From positions 1 to 12,700 of the forward strand of contig JAJXSV010000049.1 of the NCBI GenBank assembly GCA_021784375.1: 12,700 nucleotides of DNA, given 5' to 3'. Source of the stretch: Actinomycetes bacterium. GTDB lineage: Bacteria; Actinomycetota; Actinomycetes; S36-B12; UBA5976. Position numbers and translations under genes: made by a program. This document shows, one piece after another, positions 9,094-12,700 of the stretch (positions are counted from its first letter, which is position 1; each line of letters begins with the position of its first letter). Under the pieces are notes generated by a model that was not told where the DNA came from, ran no database searches, and worked only from the letters and a program-made list of their open reading frames with translations.

Positions 9094-9909
9094 CTAGTTC
9101 CGGGCCTGGCGAGCCTGCAGCACGGCGGACAGCGGCTGGGCCAGCCACTCGGGGGCGACGACGAATCCGGGCATCTTCACGTCCGGGTTGTTGTACGTGT
9201 GCGGCGCTCCATCGAGCTTGGCGACGATGAGCCCGGCCGCCTCGGCCACCGCGGCCGGAGCGGCGCCGTCCCACTCGTAGAAGCCGCTCTCGCTGACGTA
9301 CGCGTCCGCGCGACCCGCGAGCACCTCGCCCACCTTGGCTCCCACGGAACCCACGCGCACCAGGGTGACCCCGGGTACCTGCGCCGGCGCGAGGGCGTCG
9401 GCCAAGTGGCTGACGAACTCGTTCTCGCGCTTGAGCGGACGCGTGCGCGAGACCACGATGCGCACATTGCGGTCCGTCGGCAACGTCGCCAGATGCGGCA
9501 TCGTGCCGAGCTCGTGCGTTGACCAGAACTCACCGTTCGCGGCGACGGCAACGGTGCCCGCCGTGAGGCCCCGCCCGCGCTCCCACAGCGCAATGTGGAC
9601 GGCGAAGTCGTTGCGGTCCCGCGAGTACTCCCATGTGCCATCCACGGGATCGACGATCCAGCACCGATCGGCCGTCAATCGGGCGCGGTCGTCCTCGGAC
9701 TCCTCCGAGAGGATGGCGTCGGCTGGGAACGCCTCCTGGATGCGCGCGAGGATCCAGTCGTTCGACGTCCGGTCCGCGAGTTCAGCGAAGGCCTTGATGG
9801 AGGCCGGATCGTCAGGCTGCGGCCCCTGCTCCGAACGTAGTCGCAGCAGTCGCCGCGACGCCTCGACCGCGATCTCGTAGGCCATGCCATGGTCCCGCTG
9901 CGTTGCCAT
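9094..9909 (-). CDS. cysQ: 3'(2'),5'-bisphosphate nucleotidase (CysQ-type, inositol monophosphatase fold)
   Basis: CysQ removes the 3' phosphate of PAP (and PAPS), recycling the by-product of sulfate assimilation; some members also act on inositol phosphates. The 271-aa sequence has the Mg-binding motifs LSEESEDD (67-74), WIVDPVDGTWEYS (84-96, Asp87 and Asp90) and EWDGAAPAAVAEAAG (212-226, Asp214). The DPVDGT-W/R-E-Y/F form and ADRTSNDWIL in place of the classical VTEAD first motif resemble mycobacterial CysQ rather than a true inositol monophosphatase. ATG 9909 overlaps the pth stop by one base (TGATG) and the end of pth carries an AGGAG about 12 nt before it, so translation is probably coupled. 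An alternative ATG lies eight codons inside. Exact substrate preference (PAP versus inositol phosphate) cannot be settled by sequence. Confidence 0.82.
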   Translation of the reverse strand: MATQRDHGMAYEIAVEASRRLLRLRSEQGPQPDDPASIKAFAELADRTSNDWILARIQEAFPADAILSEESEDDRARLTADRCWIVDPVDGTWEYSRDRNDFAVHIALWERGRGLTAGTVAVAANGEFWSTHELGTMPHLATLPTDRNVRIVVSRTRPLKRENEFVSHLADALAPAQVPGVTLVRVGSVGAKVGEVLAGRADAYVSESGFYEWDGAAPAAVAEAAGLIVAKLDGAPHTYNNPDVKMPGFVVAPEWLAQPLSAVLQARQARN

Positions 9910-10484
9910 CAGTCGTTGTACTCCTGCTGCGCTCTTGCCAGACCGTCGGTGATCAGGACTTCGACGGCGTCGGCCGCTCGCTCGAGTATGGCACCGAGCT
10001 CCTTGCGCTCCGCGGCCGCGAAGGGTCGGAGCACGAAATCCGCGGGATCCTGGCGCCCCGGTGGCCGCCCGATGCCGAGGCGCACGCGCAGGAACTCCCC
10101 GGAGTCCATGGCGGCTCGCACGCTCTTGAGCCCGTTGTGCCCGTTGTCGCCGCCGCCGGATTTGAACCGCTGCGCACCGAAGGGGAGGTCCAACTCATCA
10201 TGCAGCACCACGAGTTTCGCGAGCGGCACCTTGTAGAAGTCAGCCAGCGCCTTGACCGGTCCACCCGAAGTGTTCATGAATGACCGGGGCTTGGCGATGA
10301 TCACACGGTGACCGCCCAGACGGGCCTCCACCACATCTGCGTTTCCGCGACGGTGGCGCGAGAACCTGCCGCCGACGCGAGCGGCGAGGACGTCGACGCA
10401 GAGCGCACCGACGTTGTGCCGCGTGCCCTCGTACTCGCTGCCGGGATTCCCGAGGCCCACGAGCAGCCACGGCGCGTCGCTCAT
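9909..10484 (-). CDS. pth: Peptidyl-tRNA hydrolase
   Basis: Pth cleaves peptidyl-tRNA that drops off ribosomes, recycling tRNA; it is a cytosolic monomer. The 191-aa product has LLVGLGNPGSEYEGTRHNVG (7-26) with Asn13 and catalytic His23, KPRSFMNTSG (65-74, Asn71), HDELDLPFG (95-103, Asp96) and GGDNGHNGLKS (111-121, Asn117), the complete set matching E. coli Asn10/His20/Asn68/Asp93/Asn114. The frame stays open to 10574, but those extra residues would be encoded by the downstream side of the rplY terminator and are not conserved. ATG 10484 has AAGGGAGG six nt upstream. A candidate -10 TAGGGT is at 10516-10521. It is cotranscribed with cysQ, whose start overlaps its stop. Confidence 0.95.
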   Translation of the reverse strand: MSDAPWLLVGLGNPGSEYEGTRHNVGALCVDVLAARVGGRFSRHRRGNADVVEARLGGHRVIIAKPRSFMNTSGGPVKALADFYKVPLAKLVVLHDELDLPFGAQRFKSGGGDNGHNGLKSVRAAMDSGEFLRVRLGIGRPPGRQDPADFVLRPFAAAERKELGAILERAADAVEVLITDGLARAQQEYND

Positions 10485-10490
10485 CCTCGG

Positions 10491-10498
10491 CCTCCCTT
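10491..10498 (-). promoter_or_regulatory. Shine-Dalgarno deciding the pth start
   Basis: AAGGGAGG on the - strand, six nt before ATG 10484, a near-complete anti-16S match. It rules against the longer frame starting at 10574. Confidence 0.8.
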
Positions 10499-10515
10499 GA
10501 TCGATCCCGGCTTGG

Positions 10516-10521
10516 ACCCTA
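10516..10521 (-). promoter_or_regulatory. Weak candidate -10 element for pth-cysQ
   Basis: TAGGGT (TAnnnT) lies 31 nt before the pth start and downstream of the rplY terminator, where a new promoter is expected. No convincing -35 is present. Confidence 0.22.
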
Positions 10522-10552
10522 TCCGAGCGCCGCTTCGGTGGACTGGCACGGA

Positions 10553-10592
10553 CAAACGAAAACGGGCCCGACATGGTGGTGTCGGGCCCGTT
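10553..10592 (-). terminator. Intrinsic terminator after rplY
   Basis: Perfect 13-bp stem: arms AACGGGCCCGACA and TGTCGGGCCCGTT (10580-10592 and 10561-10573) around a 6-nt loop, followed on the - strand by TTCGTTTG. It begins 8 nt after the rplY stop. This is the cleanest terminator in the window and separates rplY from pth. Confidence 0.9.
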
Positions 10593-10600
10593 GCGAAGGA

Positions 10601-10915
10601 CTAGGCGATGCGCGCCGCGACTTCTTCCTTGGTCAGGACGACCAGGTCGACGTGGTCGATCGTCTGGCGTACGGCGTCACGCTGCACCTCAGTGGGGGCA
10701 ACCAGGGCGCCGTTGCCGGCACCGGCGACCTCGAGCACGAGGGTCTTGCTGTTGCGCAGCGCGAGCAGCAGTTCGCGCTCCGGGAGCGCGATGTGGACGA
10801 CCGGGGCACCCTTGCCGTAGATGACGCCGGGGACGAAGCCCGCGCGGCGGAGACGACGCGACGCGCCCTTCCCGAAATCGCTACGCGCTTCGGCGGTGAT
10901 GGCAATCTGCGGCAC
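10601..10915 (-). CDS. rplY: 50S ribosomal protein L25, single-domain form
   Basis: L25 binds 5S rRNA in the large subunit. The 104-aa product has the N-terminal signature FGKGASRRLRRAGFVPGVIYGKG (14-36), ending with a YGKG turn, and the late EVQRDAVRQTIDHVDLVVL segment (76-94, the HVD core). Actinobacterial homologues (CTC/TL5 type) usually run to about 190-220 aa with a second beta domain; here the stop follows the L25 domain by some ten residues and the terminator begins 8 nt later, so the second domain is absent, not shifted out of frame. The start is GTG 10915 with AAGGAG seven nt upstream. A good promoter is found at 11023-11051, giving a leader of roughly 100 nt. Confidence 0.9.
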   Translation of the reverse strand: MPQIAITAEARSDFGKGASRRLRRAGFVPGVIYGKGAPVVHIALPERELLLALRNSKTLVLEVAGAGNGALVAPTEVQRDAVRQTIDHVDLVVLTKEEVAARIA

Positions 10916-11022
10916 GGTCGTACTCCTTAGTCGGGGTGTTCTGGGCGGGCCCCGGCGGACACGTCACGGCTCGGGTCGCGCGTCGATCACGGTGATGGAC
11001 ACCCTCGCCGAGGAACGGCGCG

Positions 11023-11051
11023 ATTCTGCCAGACGAACGGAGTCCGCCCAA
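11023..11051 (-). promoter_or_regulatory. Candidate sigma-70-type promoter for rplY
   Basis: TTGGGC (11046-11051) and CAGAAT (11023-11028) on the - strand are separated by exactly 17 nt, in the 236-bp gap between prs and rplY. Transcription would start near 11015, giving about 100 nt of leader, including a CGCCG/CGGCG stem (11007-11011 with 11017-11021). Confidence 0.45.
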
Positions 11052-11090
11052 ATCGAGCGCCGGCGCACCAACGCACCAGTGCGAGGGGGC

Positions 11091-11128
11091 CGGCGGGCGA
11101 TCCGTACATCCTGCGAACGCGCCCGCCG
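11091..11128 (-). terminator. Stem-loop after prs (possible weak terminator)
   Basis: Arms CGGCGGGCG (11091-11099) and CGCCCGCCG (11120-11128) pair perfectly over 9 bp with a 20-nt loop, 23 nt past the prs stop. No T-run follows. A perfect 12-bp palindrome (11138-11149) lies between it and prs. Termination here is inference, supported by the new promoter just downstream. Confidence 0.35.
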
Positions 11129-11151
11129 CTCCCGCCCCGGTCGCGACCGCT

Positions 11152-12126
11152 TCAGTCGAAGAGGCGGGTGACGGAGCCTTCGGTGAACACCTCGCGGATG
11201 GCCCGGGCGATGAGCGGGGCGGACGGGAGCACCGTCAGCTTGTCGAACTGGTTCTCGCGGGAGATCGGCAGGGTGTCGGTCACGACGACGCGCGAGATGG
11301 CCGCGGAGCCCTGCAGTCGCTCCTGGGCGGGCGGGCTGAAGATGCCGTGCGTCGCGGTCACGATGACCTCGGCCGCGCCGTAGTCCTTCAGGGTCTGGGC
11401 GGCGGTGGCGATGGTGCCACCGGTGTCGATCATGTCATCCACGATGATGCAGATGCGGTCCTTCACATCGCCGACGACCTCGAACATCTTCACCTGGTTC
11501 GGGACGTCGGGATCGCGGCGCTTATGGATGATGGCGAGCGGTGCACCGAGCACATCGGTCCACTTCTCGGCCACGCGCACACGGCCGGCATCCGGCGAGA
11601 CCACCGTGGCGCGCGAGACGTCGATGGTGTCCTGGATGTGGTTGGCGAGGATCGGCAGGGCGAACAGGTGGTCGACCGGACCGTCGAAGAAGCCCTGGAT
11701 CTGCGAGGTGTGCAAGTCCACCGCCATCAGGCGGTGCGCACCGGCGGCCTTGAACATGTCGGCCATGAGTCGGGCCGTGATCGGTTCGCGGCCGCGGTGC
11801 TTCTTGTCCTGGCGTGCGTACCCGAAGAAGGGCGCGATCACGGTGATGCGCTTGGCCGAGGCGCGCTTGAGCGCGTCGACCATGATGAGCTGCTCCACGA
11901 TCCACTTGTTGATGGGTGCGGTGTGCGTCTGCAGCACGAAGGCGTCACAACCGCGCACCGACTCCTCGAAGCGGACGAAGATCTCGCCGTTCGCGAAGTC
12001 ATACGCAGTGGTGGGCACGACCTCGATGCCCATCTCCGCGGCGATGGCCGCCGCGAGTTCCGGGTGCGAACGCCCGGCGAACAGCATCAACTTCTTGTGT
12101 GTCTGTGCTTCCAGCCCGGTGCTCAA
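11152..12126 (-). CDS. prs: Ribose-phosphate pyrophosphokinase (PRPP synthetase)
   Basis: Prs makes PRPP from ribose-5-phosphate and ATP for purine, pyrimidine, NAD, His and Trp synthesis and, in actinobacteria, for cell-wall arabinose donors. The 324-aa protein has FANGEIFVRFEESVRG (44-59), the ATP-binding flexible loop RQDKKHRGREP (105-115), AVDLHTSQIQGFFDGP (135-150) and the PRPP motif VDDMIDTGGT (229-238); it resembles mycobacterial PrsA. The start is TTG 12126, overlapping the glmU stop as TTGA; GAGGA lies about 6 nt upstream and the resulting N-terminus keeps residues similar to those before LMLFAG in mycobacterial PrsA. The next in-frame ATG (12087) would start directly at MLFAGR. The overlap indicates an operon with glmU. 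Confidence 0.95.
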   Translation of the reverse strand: MSTGLEAQTHKKLMLFAGRSHPELAAAIAAEMGIEVVPTTAYDFANGEIFVRFEESVRGCDAFVLQTHTAPINKWIVEQLIMVDALKRASAKRITVIAPFFGYARQDKKHRGREPITARLMADMFKAAGAHRLMAVDLHTSQIQGFFDGPVDHLFALPILANHIQDTIDVSRATVVSPDAGRVRVAEKWTDVLGAPLAIIHKRRDPDVPNQVKMFEVVGDVKDRICIIVDDMIDTGGTIATAAQTLKDYGAAEVIVTATHGIFSPPAQERLQGSAAISRVVVTDTLPISRENQFDKLTVLPSAPLIARAIREVFTEGSVTRLFD

Positions 12127-12700
12127 TGCTGATCCTCATCTCGATCGAGTGCGGCTTGCGCCAAGGCGGCGCTGTTGGTGCCGGCGCGTTTGCGCAGCAC
12201 CCACTGTTCAATGATGCGCATCGCTGCGCGGGCCACGGCCAGCGAGCCTGCCGGGACATCGCCCGTGATGACGCTGCCCGCCGCGGTGTACGCGCCGTCC
12301 CCGATCACGGCAGGCGCGACGATGATGGTGTCGGAGCCGATGCGCACCCCGCTGCCCACGACCGTGCGGTGCTTCGCGACGCCGTCGTAGTTGGCGAAGA
12401 TGGTGGCCGCGCCGACGTTGCTGTCGTCGCCGATCTCCGCATCCCCGACGTAGGACAGGTGCGGGACCTTGGAGCCTCGGCCGACGACGGCCGCCTTCAT
12501 CTCCACGTAGGCACCGGCCTTGGCGCCCTCCCCGAGCACCGTGCCCGGGCGCAGGTAGGTGAAGGGTCCGACGTTCGCGCGCGGGCCGATGACGGCACCA
12601 GTCGCATGACTGCGGATGACGCTCGCTCCGGCTTCGACGGTGCAGTCGATCAGCGTGGTGTCGGGGCCGACATGGGCGCCCTCAGCGATGGAGGTGGAGC
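12123..12700 (-). CDS. glmU: GlmU, C-terminal acetyltransferase domain (partial)
   Basis: Bifunctional GlmU acetylates glucosamine-1-phosphate and then uridylylates it to UDP-GlcNAc, the precursor of peptidoglycan. The window holds the last ~191 residues; the 5' part with the uridylyltransferase domain lies beyond the right edge. Visible are hexapeptide left-handed beta-helix repeats, PFTYLRPGTVLGEGAKAGAY with VEMK, VPHLSYVGDAEIG (catalytic His), NVGAATIFANYDG (pantetheine and substrate contacts), GSDTIIVAPAVIGDGAYTAAGS and a charged C-terminal tail containing QWVLRKR, as in mycobacterial GlmU. It overlaps prs, so the two are presumably cotranscribed. Confidence 0.94.
   Translation of the reverse strand, partial: STSIAEGAHVGPDTTLIDCTVEAGASVIRSHATGAVIGPRANVGPFTYLRPGTVLGEGAKAGAYVEMKAAVVGRGSKVPHLSYVGDAEIGDDSNVGAATIFANYDGVAKHRTVVGSGVRIGSDTIIVAPAVIGDGAYTAAGSVITGDVPAGSLAVARAAMRIIEQWVLRKRAGTNSAALAQAALDRDEDQH

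Noticed and set aside
10485..10574. N-terminal extension of Pth from 10574
   Set aside because: The extension would start at the edge of the rplY terminator loop, is not conserved in Pth, and ATG 10484 has a near-perfect Shine-Dalgarno.

Overview
The window is chromosomal housekeeping DNA from a high-GC Gram-positive bacterium (Actinomycetota). This rests on strong G/C preference at third codon positions, GTG and TTG starts, the gene order glmU-prs-rplY-pth-cysQ-mfd-lipoprotein-mazG read leftward from the right edge, and PRPP synthetase, GlmU and CysQ sequences that resemble mycobacterial forms. No genus can be assigned from sequence alone. No rRNA, tRNA, CRISPR array, insertion sequence or phage gene was seen.

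Layout. The left edge (1-976, + strand) holds the last part of an MFS drug-exporter-like gene and a complete RutE-like nitroreductase/malonic semialdehyde reductase, with a perfect 9-bp-arm palindrome just before the nitroreductase. A strong hairpin (989-1026) separates it from everything else, which is on the - strand. The metY-metX pair (3633 to 1089) encodes direct sulfhydrylation of O-acetylhomoserine to homocysteine. Upstream of metY is a 423-bp gene-free gap (3634-4056), the only sizeable non-coding stretch. It contains a long imperfect inverted repeat, a candidate promoter and a leader with several small perfect hairpins.

The rest is nucleotide, translation and DNA-repair housekeeping. 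A SurA-N-like lipoprotein and mazG overlap by one base (5321 to 4057). mfd (transcription-repair coupling factor, 1171 aa) has its own strong Shine-Dalgarno. pth and cysQ overlap by one base. rplY encodes a short, single-domain L25 and ends at a textbook intrinsic terminator (10592 to 10553). prs starts with TTG and overlaps the end of glmU, which runs off the right edge.

How they connect. GlmU makes UDP-GlcNAc and Prs makes PRPP. L25 and Pth serve translation. CysQ recycles PAP from sulfate assimilation, and MetX/MetY then use the reduced sulfide. Mfd removes stalled RNA polymerase and MazG cleans up aberrant NTPs. I found no clear novel system. The best leads are the structured metY upstream region and the palindromic operator of the nitroreductase; the rest are modest oddities in core genes.
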